Origin: Azolla caroliniana | Taxonomy: Eukaryota > Polypodiophyta | Reading direction: 5' to 3' | DNA: 64,000 nucleotides | Assembly (NCBI GenBank): GCA_043228905.1 | Contig: JBHGNT010000008.1 | Span: 18,476,001 to 18,540,000, forward strand | Part shown: positions 54,251 through 64,000 of the stretch, piece by piece | Numbering within the stretch: position 1 is the stretch's first letter | Layout of the letters: the number at the start of each line of letters is the position of its first letter | Made by a program: the position numbers and the translations under genes | The notes under the pieces: generated by a model | What the model saw: only the letters and a program-made list of their open reading frames with translations | Databases searched by the model: none | What the model was told of the DNA's origin: nothing

Positions 54251-54277
54251 TATGGAGGGATTCTGTGAAGAATGTTA
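54251..54277 (+). promoter_or_regulatory. Short upstream ORF overlapping the start of the zinc-finger gene
   Basis: ATGGAGGGATTCTGTGAAGA... encodes eight residues (MEGFCEEC) and its stop TAG (54275–54277) overlaps the main ATG at 54272. Such an overlapping uORF could reduce translation. Whether it is in the mRNA depends on the transcription start. Confidence 0.4.
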
Positions 54278-56669
54278 GGCTCCTGTTCCCCCGCGTTTCC
54301 CTTCATCGCCTCCACTGCATCATCATCATCATCATCATCATCTCCTCCCTCTGCACTTCATGATGGTGCTGAGCATGACCACCACATGCTGCCTTGCTCC
54401 CATCCATCCCTAATCTTCATCACACCTTCCCATCGCAGGAGGAGGAATACCCGATGTAATAATGCCTCTGGTCCAGATGTTCAAACCCTAATCCTTGGCG
54501 CAAGTGTCATCTCTGCCACCGTTGCTTCTCTCTATTTCGGTCTCAAGGTTAGTGTATATGTGATCATGTTTTGTGCTCTTCCTTTGGTCTCAAGGTTTGT
54601 GTGTGTGTAGTATCTATGTATATACATATGTGTACACACATGTATATATGTATGTATGTATGTAATATGATCATGTTTGTGTGCGTGTTGCTTCTCTCTA
54701 TTTATTTATATGTATGTATGTATGTATGTAATATGATCATGTTTGTGTGTGTGTTGCTTCTCTCTATTTATGTATATGTATGTATGTATGTGTATATGTA
54801 TGCATGTATGTATGTAATATGATCATGTTTGTGTGCATGTTGCTTATTTGTATGTATGCATGTATGTAATATGATCATGTTTGTGTGTGTTGCTTCTCTC
54901 TATTTATGTATATGTATGTATGTATATGTATATGTATGCAATATGATCATGTTTGTGTGCATGTTGCTTCTCTCTATGTATGTATGTATGTATGTATGTA
55001 TGTATGTATGTATATGTATATGTATGCATGTATGTATGTAATATGATCATGCTTGTGTGCGTGTTGCTTCTCTCTTCTTCTTCTTCTTTTCATCTCAAGG
55101 GTAGTATGTGCTGATTATGTTTTGTTTGTTTCTTCTCTTTCTTTTCTTTGGTCTCAAGGTTAGTATATGTAATATGATCATGTTCTGTGTGTGTTTCTGT
55201 CGATTTTCTCTATTTAGTGATCTCAAGCTTAGTTTATGTAATAAGATTGTTTTTGTTTGTTTGTTTGTGTGTGTTTTTGGGTCCTTTTCTAGTTTTTGAC
55301 ATCTATACATCTCATGTATGGATGCATTTTTTTGTAGGGTGATCCGGTCCCATGTGGAAAATGTGGTGGAAATGGTATGAATTCTGCCCGATTTCTTCCT
55401 TGAGTTTTAAATTTCCTTAATTGTTTGATGCACCATGTTTTTTGAGGTTCTCCCATTCTGCAGAACTATGGTCGGTGATTTATTTCAGAGGCTATAAGGG
55501 TCTAGTTACTTAAATTCATAAAGTTTCAACTGATGAAGGCTAGGCTATGAATTGGTTAGATGATACTGAGTTTCATTTAATAGGATTTCCAGTGATTGAG
55601 ACTACTGTGATTTGATAGTGTAAAGTTTTGTTTGAGGATTTTGAGCATTCCTTCATAAAGTTTTGATGGATGGAGGCTAATCTTGTTGGATCATGTTGAG
55701 TATGACTTCATAACGCCTCAACGGATTGAATATTTTCTGGTTGATATAATCTCAACTGGATTGTGGCTAGTTTGGTTGGATGGTATTCAGTAACCCCAAC
55801 TTAATATTATTTGTTAAAAGTGATTGAAATTCTCTCTTTTAGTTTAAGTTCTATTTTTACTTTATTTTATTTTAGTTCTGATGATTGGATAAATACCAAA
55901 TTTGTTGTAAACCAACTGTCTCATGGGCCAATTTTGGCCTTAAGAAGACGTTAATATATCTTTCTTTCTTTCTTTCTTTCTCTCTCATGCATGATTACTG
56001 AATTCTGCTTTACTGATGGCATCTCTTCCTGAAACACCTGACTCATTATCTACGAATGCTTAAACATTGAATCTATAGACTGTTTATTGAACAAGCTCCT
56101 GGTTAATGGCATCATTCTTAAGATTATGAAACCCAAAACCCTCATCTTTGGGCTGTTTCATCTGAATGTAAAAGCATGGCAACAATAATGCTTAAACATT
56201 GAATCTATAGACTGTTTATTGAACAAGCTCCTGGTTAATGGCATCATTCTTAAGATTATGAAACCCAAAACCCTCATCTTTGGGCTGTTTCATCTGAATG
56301 TAAAAGCATGGCAACAATAGTCAAAAGCATCTAGTAGGTGTATTGACTCTGCATCTAATTCAATTTTTTTTTTTTAATCTCTACTTTGTGATATACTACA
56401 ATCAATGAACAATCGCATGGGATCAGGAGGCACAAAGTGTGTTTTTTGCACTGATGGAAAGATGAAGGGAGAGTCAGGTCTGACTGATTGCTATGTTTGC
56501 AGAGGAGCAGGTAGGATTAACTAAAGTTTTCAAATTGGGTTTTTCCAGTTGATTGGTGTAAAGTCAAATCCTTAAAAACTTTCAACACTTTTTTATTTTT
56601 CTCATGATTTTTTCAGGTTTGATTCTCTGTAGAAAATGTAGTGGCTCAGGATATTCAAGGCGTCTTTAA
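54272..56669 (+). CDS. DnaJ/BSD2-type zinc-finger protein, probable plastid membrane protein (four exons)
   Basis: Exons: 54272–54547, 55338–55374, 56427–56510, 56617–56669, all GT–AG; the joined 450 nt give 149 aa with no break. The N terminus (residues 1–60, Ser/Ala/Pro-rich, then RRRRNTR) looks like a chloroplast transit peptide. Residues about 70–90 ([20 protein letters not shown]) form one TM segment. The C-terminal 57 residues hold four CxxC pairs: CGKC (98–101), CVFC (109–112), CYVC (126–129), CRKC (137–140), with the G-x-G spacing of a DnaJ cysteine-rich domain. Proteins of this kind (BSD2, PSA2-like) assist folding or assembly in plastids; the exact orthologue is not identified. Intron 1 (790 bp) is full of TATG repeats, and intron 2 carries a 132-bp tandem duplication. 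Confidence 0.85.
54608..55060. repeat. (TATG)n-rich minisatellite in intron 1
   Basis: Runs of TATGTATG alternate with a unit containing AATATGATCATGTTTGTGTG and GTTGCTTCTCTCTATTTATG, repeated about six times. It lies wholly within the first intron of the zinc-finger gene. Confidence 0.85.
56055..56318. repeat. 132-bp tandem duplication in intron 2
   Basis: AATGCTTAAACATTGAATC starts at 56055 and 56187. The two units (to 56186 and to 56318) appear identical by eye, so the duplication is recent. It does not touch the exons. Confidence 0.9.
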
Positions 56670-56946
56670 TAAGGGGAGATCTGGATTTTTATATTTAACC
56701 AGGTGCATTTTCGTTGAATTGAATCGCAACATACAAATGTAATTATAGAAGTTCTGAAGATGATTCATTTATTGATGATGCATTATTAAGCCTTGAGCAT
56801 CCGGAATTCTAATGTCATCTTTCCATTTAAAGAATTGATTGAGATGCACAGCCCCACCCCCTGAAGAATGTAATAATTTATTCATTGTTATGTAACATTC
56901 AAAAGGCAAGTGAAATATCAATCAAAAGATAATTTCATATATACTA

Positions 56947-57355
56947 GATCGAACCACGAAACCGGTAAATCGAACTGTTTTTTTTTTTCTTCAAACCATT
57001 AAACTGTTAAAACTGTGGTTTCGTGGTTAGGTTTCGGTTTTCAACTTAGGTCAAATTTTAAATTTTAAATTTTAAAATTTGTAAAATTTAAAATATTTAA
57101 TTTTTTAAAAATTAAATTTTTTTAATGATGTTCCGTTAATCTGAGAATAAAGTCTAAAACTGAAAAGATTGTTTAAAAACAAATTTAAAATTTTTTAAAA
57201 ATTCTTTTAAAAATTTCAAAAAATAAATAAAAACAAAAAACTGTTAAAACCGTGGTTTTTGATTGTAGAAACCAAACCAAATCGAATCGAACCGTTTAAA
57301 TTATTAAGCCCTGGTTTCACGGTTAACCAAACCGAACCGTTGCCAATTGTTAATT
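56947..57355. mobile_element. hAT-like MITE, 5'-truncated copy
   Basis: Begins with GAACCACGAAACCGGTAAA (matches an internal position of the 43354 copy) and ends CCGTTGCCAATTGTTA, the family's right end. The left 100 bp and left TIR are missing. Confidence 0.75.
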
Positions 57356-57359
57356 GTAG

Positions 57360-58126
57360 AGGAACAGGGATGCATTTAGTAAATATTCTCAATGAAAATG
57401 TCAACATTGCACGATTTGGCTAGTGTTGAACAAGCATGGTAACTCTTGTCTCTCAAGAACAAATTGAGAGGAGTCTCAACATATTATGTGAGGAAACATT
57501 AGGAGTTGCTTTTTAGAACAATCACCAGTCTTGAGTTAAAACCGGATTGACCAACTCCTTTGCCTCATAATTCGTCACCTGATAACCAAATGTCTCTACA
57601 TCCTCTGTCGCTCTTATCATCCTCTTATCACCTTTGTCAAACTGAATGCAATCTGTAATCTAATGATTAATTTCCTAGCTATACTCTTTCCTTTGGTTCA
57701 TTCAATTGTGTTATGTCTATTTTTTTCAATCTTTTTGGCTCCTTTAGTCTCTTAAATAAACCATGTGCTCTCTTTCTAGTGCCATTCTTTTTTGCATTTC
57801 CAAATCGTTACAAGAGTTTGATTTTGTACAAGGTTATCATGATCCAAGCCTAATAATATATGTACCTTCTTGATTAAAAATTAATTGATTTGATCCTTTT
57901 ATCATATGATTTGCCAATTCCCATGAACTTATAATGTTCATTCATATGCTGTCTTCTTGCTTTTTGATATCTCTCGAGTCTTCTTCACACATCTATGGAT
58001 TCTCCACTTAAAATATTCATTCATATGTTGTCTTTATGCTTTTTGATGTCTCCTGAGTCTTCTTCACACATCTATGGATTGTCTCCATCTACATTGATTG
58101 GTGTGCTTACGAATTTTAAACGTATA
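57360..58126. repeat. Intergenic DNA with a diverged short duplication
   Basis: TTCATTCATATG-TGTCTTC-TGCTTTTTGAT-TCTC and the following ACACATCTATGGATT occur twice (about 57938–57995 and 58018–58080). Otherwise no gene. Confidence 0.6.
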
Positions 58127-58134
58127 ATACTAAC

Positions 58135-59419
58135 TAAAAATTGGTAACGGTTTGGTTTGAGAGTGTCCAAACCAAGGTTGTTAGGTACGTTAGATACGGT
58201 ACGGATACCATACGTATATAATGTATTAATACGCGTATAGTACCTCCCAATTTAAAAATATGTTAAATGTATGTTAATACTTTTAAATTTTGAAAATTAT
58301 TTACCTTTTTAAACAATATTTGTAATATTGGGAAAAGCATCTATGTTTACACAATTTTGTGATGTACATTATATAGTTCTACATCCTAAAATGCATATAA
58401 GACATTTGGACATTTTACATCTTAAAATACTTATAATATGGATATCGACATTCACATATTCGATAAATTAATGTAAGTGTGTATCACGATGTTTTACTTC
58501 AAATTGTAATTATTTACGATTATGCCTTCATAGATTGAGGAATTGTCTATGATTATCACACTCAGGATAGGTTTCTATTTTCTTCTCTCTCTTCTTCATT
58601 TTCTTCTTCTTCTATCTTCTATGATTATCACACTTAGAGTCAGGAGAGGTTTTTGTTTTATTTTCTCTCTTTTTCTTCTTCTTTGTCGTTATCTTTTATG
58701 TTCTTCTTTCTTCCTTCTTTTTCACTAAAATCTTTCTTTCTTTTTTGCTTTTTGTTTTTTATAAATACGTATTATACCTGTTTTTCAAATGTAGGTTAAA
58801 TACCATATTAGACAAATGTACATGATAATTGACTGAACAACACTGAGGTATAGTACGTACTATACAAATTATGAGGTACTATAAGTATTTAAACGTTAAA
58901 TATGGGTACGTAAATAACCATGGTCTAAACTGACCCGTTTATAAATTTTGAAACCTGAATCGAATTGAACCACGAAATTGTTAGGTAATAATCCCAAATG
59001 TTAAACCATTAAACTACTAAAACCACGGCTTTGTGGTTCGATTTTGGTTTTTTCAACATAGGTCCAAATTCAAATTTAAAAATTTAAAAATTTTCATTAT
59101 TTTAAATTTTAAATTTTAAAAATTTTAAAGATGTTTCCTAAAATGTGAGAATTAGGATTCAAAATGAAAAGGTTGTTTAAATTTTTTTTAAATTTTTTTA
59201 AAGAAAAGTAAATTTTTTTAAAAACTATCAAATCGTTAAACTGTTTAAATCGCGGTTTCAAACCATTAAAATTGAACCAAATTGAACCGTTCACTCCCTA
59301 AACTGAACCTAATCGAAATTATTGTTTAAAAAAACTTGAACTTGAACGGAACCGCTTGAAGTGTTATGCCGTGGTTTCACGGGTCGGTTCGGTTTAAACC
59401 GAATTGTTGTCGATTGTTA
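58135..59419. mobile_element. hAT-like MITE with ATACTAAC duplication, itself split
   Basis: Ends TAAAAATTGGTAACGG and GTCGATTGTTA match the family termini. ATACTAAC flanks both sides (58127–58134, 59420–59427). The interior follows the 43354 copy once the insertion at 58174–58922 is removed. Confidence 0.85.
58174..58922. mobile_element. Nested 749-bp insertion, Mutator-like MITE candidate
   Basis: It splits the host MITE. Flanks GTCCAAACC (58165–58173) and GTCTAAACT (58923–58931) look like a slightly diverged 9-bp target duplication. Weak inverted ends: AAGGTTGTTAGGTACG on the left, reverse complement CATGGTTATTTACGTACC on the right. It contains a polypyrimidine stretch (58575–58750) and no transposase. 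Confidence 0.55.
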
Positions 59420-59429
59420 ATACTAACCA

Positions 59430-61345
59430 TAATTGGGACTAGATCAATGTGTTGTCTATGTCTATTTTACTATAGAAATTATCAGCAATCTATTGATTGT
59501 GATTTTGAATGGGATTTAAAACAATAATGACATACTACTGTAAATACCGTAATGCAAATCTTGAAGTGCCATTGTCTTAAGGCAATTTTATAGAAAAGTA
59601 TTTAAACAATCGCATTATTCTCTCCTATAGAATTGGGTTGAGTGATTTATTGTAGCAACAATGATTGATCTTTGCAATAGTTTTTAAGAAGCTTTCAACT
59701 ATTATGGTTGGAATCGCCACAGTGTTATTATTTATGACAAAAGTAATTTGGTTTGGTATTCATTGTGCCCAAATCTCATAATGTTATGGTGCCTACATCT
59801 ACTAAAAGCTATCAAATTGTTGAAAATCCAGTTTATTTAATGTGACATTAGTGTTGTCTAAGATATAGTTTTTAGCATTTGGATCATGGCAAATGAATCT
59901 AGAAAGCTAATTTTTCAAGAAGTATGAATTTATAAAAGTTTTAGGTCAAAACAAAATTCTGTGAAGTACCATTTTACAAGGAACTACCGTTAGAACCAGT
60001 GCTTTATGTTGTAACATGATCTCAATTAAGGCAATAAAGACCCTAACCTTACCAGTGTGTTACATATACCCATTTTGTAAATATGTTTAATTTGTAATGG
60101 TTGTATGTATACACAGTCAACTCTTTCTTATACGATGCAATTGTTAGTTGCTAGCCTTAGAAAGCATGGTAATTGATGCCATTTTGACACAAATATTTCT
60201 TTTGTCCCATCGGTATTGTATTTGTTGGTGGTTTGGCAATAGTAATGTCATGTTAGTGTTGGTGTTATATTTTTTGGTTGGTGCAGCAATAGTCGTGCCA
60301 TGTTAGTATTGGTAATCATTGTAACTTGCATCCAAATATTTTCTTTTGTTAGGTGGTATGTTATTTAATTTTTGTTGGTGCTTCGATATGTCTTGATCTA
60401 ATTTAAGAGAATGATAAGATGGTTACTTTTGTCTACTCATAAATATTGGCATAATAATGCTCCAAAAAGCCTAAGGCACTTAACTAAGTGGTTTCAAAAT
60501 CTCAACCAAACATGTTCCTATAAATGGAATTTAATGTGTGATGATTTGGTACAAGGTGTCATACCACTTTGTATGATATGATTACTTGGGATGTAATGTG
60601 TTAAAGTTTCTTATGAATGATAGAAGTGTTTATTTCTCGACGAATATTATCATGCTCTGCTTTGATTAATCAATTTGTTTACATGAATTTGATCCATTAG
60701 CAAAATTTCGTTGGCATAACGGAATTTTTTTCTCATCAAACTATTTTGTGCTTTCCACCTGTTTGATTAGGTATAATAGTGAAATTTGGCTGACTGACAG
60801 ATGTTGGCTAACCATGTCCACCCCCAACATATAATTCATATATTGCCAATGTTAATGTACAATATGCCATCATACACTTATTGGTTGGAAACAATTTTGA
60901 AGGGGAGAAAACCCTATAGAAGTATTTGACTTTTCTTTTCCTCTCATCCAACTATTGTATGATTTAAATTTTAAAATTTTATCAATCCATGTGTTTGAAT
61001 AGGAATATTACTGAAATTTGGTTAGGTGAAAGACATTGGCTAACCATATCCATCCCATCATATAATTCATGAAGAAAGATTGCAAACAAGGCTAGACTAG
61101 TTAAAGAAACACATTGTAATTGTCAATTGGAGGTGAAGGTTATGTAGCTCAAACAATGAAATGAAGTATATGGGATCTACATGTATTGGGCATGATGCTA
61201 CAGGTAAATCTTTTTTTGCGATGGAAAAAATGTTATGAAATGCACACATACTTATGTAACAACTGCATTGGATATGGATCAGTGTGTCTCACAATGTTAT
61301 GAACCCCACTCATTTAGTGTGTCAATGGGTAAACAATTGAAACTT
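59430..61345. other. About 1.9 kb without a recognised gene
   Basis: Nothing coding is supported. A diverged direct repeat (AAATTTGGCTGACTGACAGATG...ATATAATTCAT at about 60783–60842 and a counterpart at about 61015–61072) is the only structure noted. Confidence 0.45.
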
Positions 61346-62015
61346 TGGGACATTATTACTAACTATGGGTTTGGTTTGGTTTCTTTGCCTTTAAACCAAA
61401 CCAAGTCATTTATAGAAAACATAAACCAAACCTTAATGTACTCTCAAGCCACTTAAATGAAACCTTTTGAAGAAAAGGTAACCAAACCGTTTAGGGAAAA
61501 GATGAAATTAAAGCGGACCATTTAATCACAAATTAAAACCTAGCCATTTAAGTCAAATTAATTAAAATTTTAAATAAATAAAAATATAAGCATTTGAGTT
61601 AATTTAGTTAATAAATTTAACAAATAAAAATATAAGCATTTGAGTTAATTTAGTTAATAAATTTAACAAATAAAAATATAAGCATTTGAGTTAATTTAGT
61701 TAATAAATTTAACAAATAAAAATATATTAAATTAGATAAGCATTTAAGTTAAATTAATTAAATCAATAAAAAACATTAACCAAACCATTGAATTAATAAA
61801 CCATTAAGGAAATAAAAAAATTAACCAATAAAAAATTAAACCATGAATCTGAACCTCTTAAACCCATAAACAAATAAAGCTGAGTTTTAGAACCAAACCA
61901 CACTAAAACCAAATTGTTTAATAATAATTGAACCAAACCAAACAGTTTAATTATTTTGGTATTGATAAACCGTTAAACCATGGCTTAACAGTTCGGTTGA
62001 GCTAAAACTAGGCCC
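61346..62015. repeat. Diverged AACCAAACC-type repeat, possibly same MITE family
   Basis: GTTTGGTTTGGTTTC near the left end and CGTTAAACCATGGCTTAACAGTTCGGTT near the right end resemble the family's interior palindromes, but the TAACAATCGG termini are not found. Family membership is uncertain. Confidence 0.4.
61571..61735. repeat. 46-bp tandem repeat, about 3.5 copies
   Basis: Unit TTTAACAAATAAAAATATAA plus GCATTTGAGTTAATTTAGTT plus AATAAA, essentially perfect in three units. Confidence 0.9.
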
Positions 62016-62019
62016 ATAG

Positions 62020-63615
62020 GTAGTTACTACCATCCTAGGTGGGGAAGAATCAACAATAAATCCATGCATATTTCGAACAACCACATCCAATAATAAAGAG
62101 AAATTCTCCCTTCGTTTTCATGGAAAATTCCGTCAATTGGGTATCTATTTCAAATTCGTCCTAATATGTATGACCCATGACATAGTAACAAAGCTAAATG
62201 TGTGCTTGTATTATTGTGAGAATAAAGTCCAAATTGGTCTTTAATTTAACATATTTCATTCTAATGGGGAGAGAGCGAGATAGAGATGGGGCAATGAAAC
62301 TATCAAATATGTTTGACTATTGGGAAATACGATATCACAACAAAAAATCCAATTGAAAGAATCAAACTTCATGGAATAATACAGATCATTATGACTAAAT
62401 ATATAAGGCATAAATAAGTCATAACCTTCACAAAACGTCTTTTTTATTTTATTAAAATAAGTCTATAGTTGTGGGCCAAAAGCAAAGTATTTCCTAAAGT
62501 TTCTTGGGTGAAGTTTTTTGAAACATTCTTGAAAAGCAATTGCTCAGCATGCTTTCGAACCTCTATTTAAGTGGAGTTGCTTGATCTCATGTTTTAGCTT
62601 GATGGTGGATGTTTTAGGATGGAGATCTAGTTCGATGTGCCAAATCAATGAGAAGTTGTGATGTGTTTCAAGATATATTTACCAATAACTAAACTAACGG
62701 TGTGGTGGATTCAACATTTTTGTAAGAATGGCAAACTCACTTGCATATGATAGGATTTGTGTTTTCATTTATAATCATATTATTTCATGGATAAAAAAAA
62801 AAACTACAATTGATATCTTAAGTTCATATTGGGACTATGTATGAATGTACATATTCACACACATTCTTATGCATGTGTTAATTATAAAGAATATTTCTAC
62901 TAAAGATGCATAAACTGGTCTAGTTAAATAATAGTTAAGGAATACAAGCGTAACATCTTGAATGCTTGTATGGTGCTTCCCACACACGATAGCTTCTTGT
63001 GTAATTTCATGTATGAAAACGGATTTGATTAGAAACAAGAAATCTCCCAAACACTTAGTATTGTGTATGTGCAACCATAGTATTGCAAATAACATTGGCA
63101 ACTTGCTAACATGCTTGTATGGCCCATCTAGTATATTCAATAATTTGTTGTTTCAAACATGAAAAGGAATCTTGGGCGATCAATAAAAAGCCAAATGATG
63201 TGCATATGCTATTCAAGGAATGACTAAACAAATATAACTCCACCCCCCACTCCCCCTCCCACCCCCCAAACAACACATAGACACGAAAAAAAAAAAAACA
63301 AACATTGTGTCAAAAAGCTATTACAAGTGCAACCCATGGCTTTGGCACAAATAGCATACACGTGTGCCTCTTCGCAACCCTCCTCTCTTTCTACGTAGTG
63401 CGAAAGCATTATAAATAATGCTCTCGTTTATTCTAATATGATCAATAATATATACATATAAACTTATGATATTAATGCAAAATAGCAAGGGGGGTTATGT
63501 ATTATATTAACCCATAGCCAACAAGAGATGTGTGCTAGTACTAAAAAAGAAGAAGAAGAAGAGGAAATGCTCGATGGAGAGAGAATGAGAGATGGGGTCA
63601 CATATAGTAGTTTAG
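62020..63615. other. About 1.6 kb without a recognised gene
   Basis: Open stretches at 62835–63140 (minus) and 62962–63162 (plus) overlap and have no domain. A CCCCCAC run (63241–63268) and an A12 run (about 63287–63298) are the only features. Confidence 0.4.
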
Positions 63616-63619
63616 TATT

Positions 63620-64000
63620 TAACAATCGGCAATGGTTCGGGAGTGTCAAACTCAAACCATTTAAAAAAATTGAAACTTAAACCGAATCGAAGCGAACCAT
63701 GAAACCGTTTTAAAAATTTGAAACTTAAACTGAATTGAAGCGAACCATGAAACCGTTTAAATCTAACCATTACAAAAAGTTCAAGCTCAAACCAAACAGT
63801 TTTAGAGACTTTGAAACCTTTAAACCATTAAATCGTTAAAACCGCGGTTTTGCGGTTTGGTTTTGGTTTTGTTTTTCAAGTTAGGTCAAAATTCAAAATT
63901 TCACATTTTAATTTTAAAAATTTAAAGTTTTTCAATATTTCAAAATTAAAAATTTTTAAACCGTTTGAACCATGGTTTCAAACCATTTAAATTGAGAACC
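63620..64000. mobile_element. hAT-like MITE, cut by the window end
   Basis: Starts TAACAATCGGCAATGG, one base from the family TIR, with TTAGTATT as the expected left target duplication. The interior has a 48-bp tandem duplication (GAAACTTAAACYGAATYGAAGC, twice, about 63671 and 63720). Confidence 0.8.

Noticed and set aside
62835-63162. Opposing 101- and 66-codon frames
   Set aside because: They overlap on opposite strands in AT-rich DNA, and neither has a domain.

Overview
The window looks like nuclear DNA from a land plant, most likely an angiosperm. It is AT-rich and spliced, with GT–AG introns. It holds L1-type LINEs whose ORF1 carries a zinc knuckle, Ty1/copia and Ty3/gypsy elements, hAT-like MITEs, and plant-type organellar and glutaredoxin-family genes. 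The species cannot be named from the sequence. There are no operons, CRISPR arrays or bacterial features.

Layout. 1–500: decayed 3' end of a gene with an N6/N4-type DNA methylase motif. 525–786 and 3388–3648: two copies of one MITE. 1505–6655: LINE-A copy 1. 6666–11190: LINE-A copy 2 with an inverted 5' part (twin-priming structure), split by a 2.25-kb LTR-like insertion that carries a duplicated tRNA-like segment. 11200–27325: LINE-B, opened by three insertions: an LTR-like block, a 448-bp copia solo LTR with target duplication, and an 8-kb block containing a complete-ended 6.76-kb Ty3/gypsy-type element. That element has 579-bp LTRs, gag and two aspartic-protease domains but no visible reverse transcriptase or integrase. 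27.3–31.2 kb: degenerate retroelement DNA plus one small intact membrane-protein gene (30097–30381, minus). 31.2–38.1 kb: Ty3/gypsy pol broken by a truncated copia element, which itself holds a solo LTR.

Genic part. 40077–41567 (minus) encodes a 496-aa glutaredoxin-domain protein with a C-terminal four-CxxC zinc finger. 48782–52377 (plus) is a seven-exon gene for a 447-aa protein with an organelle-type N terminus and an RRM-like segment. 54272–56669 (plus) is a four-exon gene for a 149-aa DnaJ/BSD2-type zinc-finger protein, probably plastidial. Splice phases join without a break in both multi-exon genes. A LINE of a different clade (LINE-C, minus) lies at 45.18–47.93 kb.

43–64 kb also carries a hAT-like MITE family (16-bp TIR, 8-bp target duplications), one copy with a nested 749-bp insertion, plus many micro- and minisatellites. 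The three host genes have no visible functional link beyond two encoding CxxC zinc modules. The most unusual items are the RT-less dual-protease LTR element, the bacterial-type methylase remnant, the twin-primed LINE and the nested-insertion chronology.
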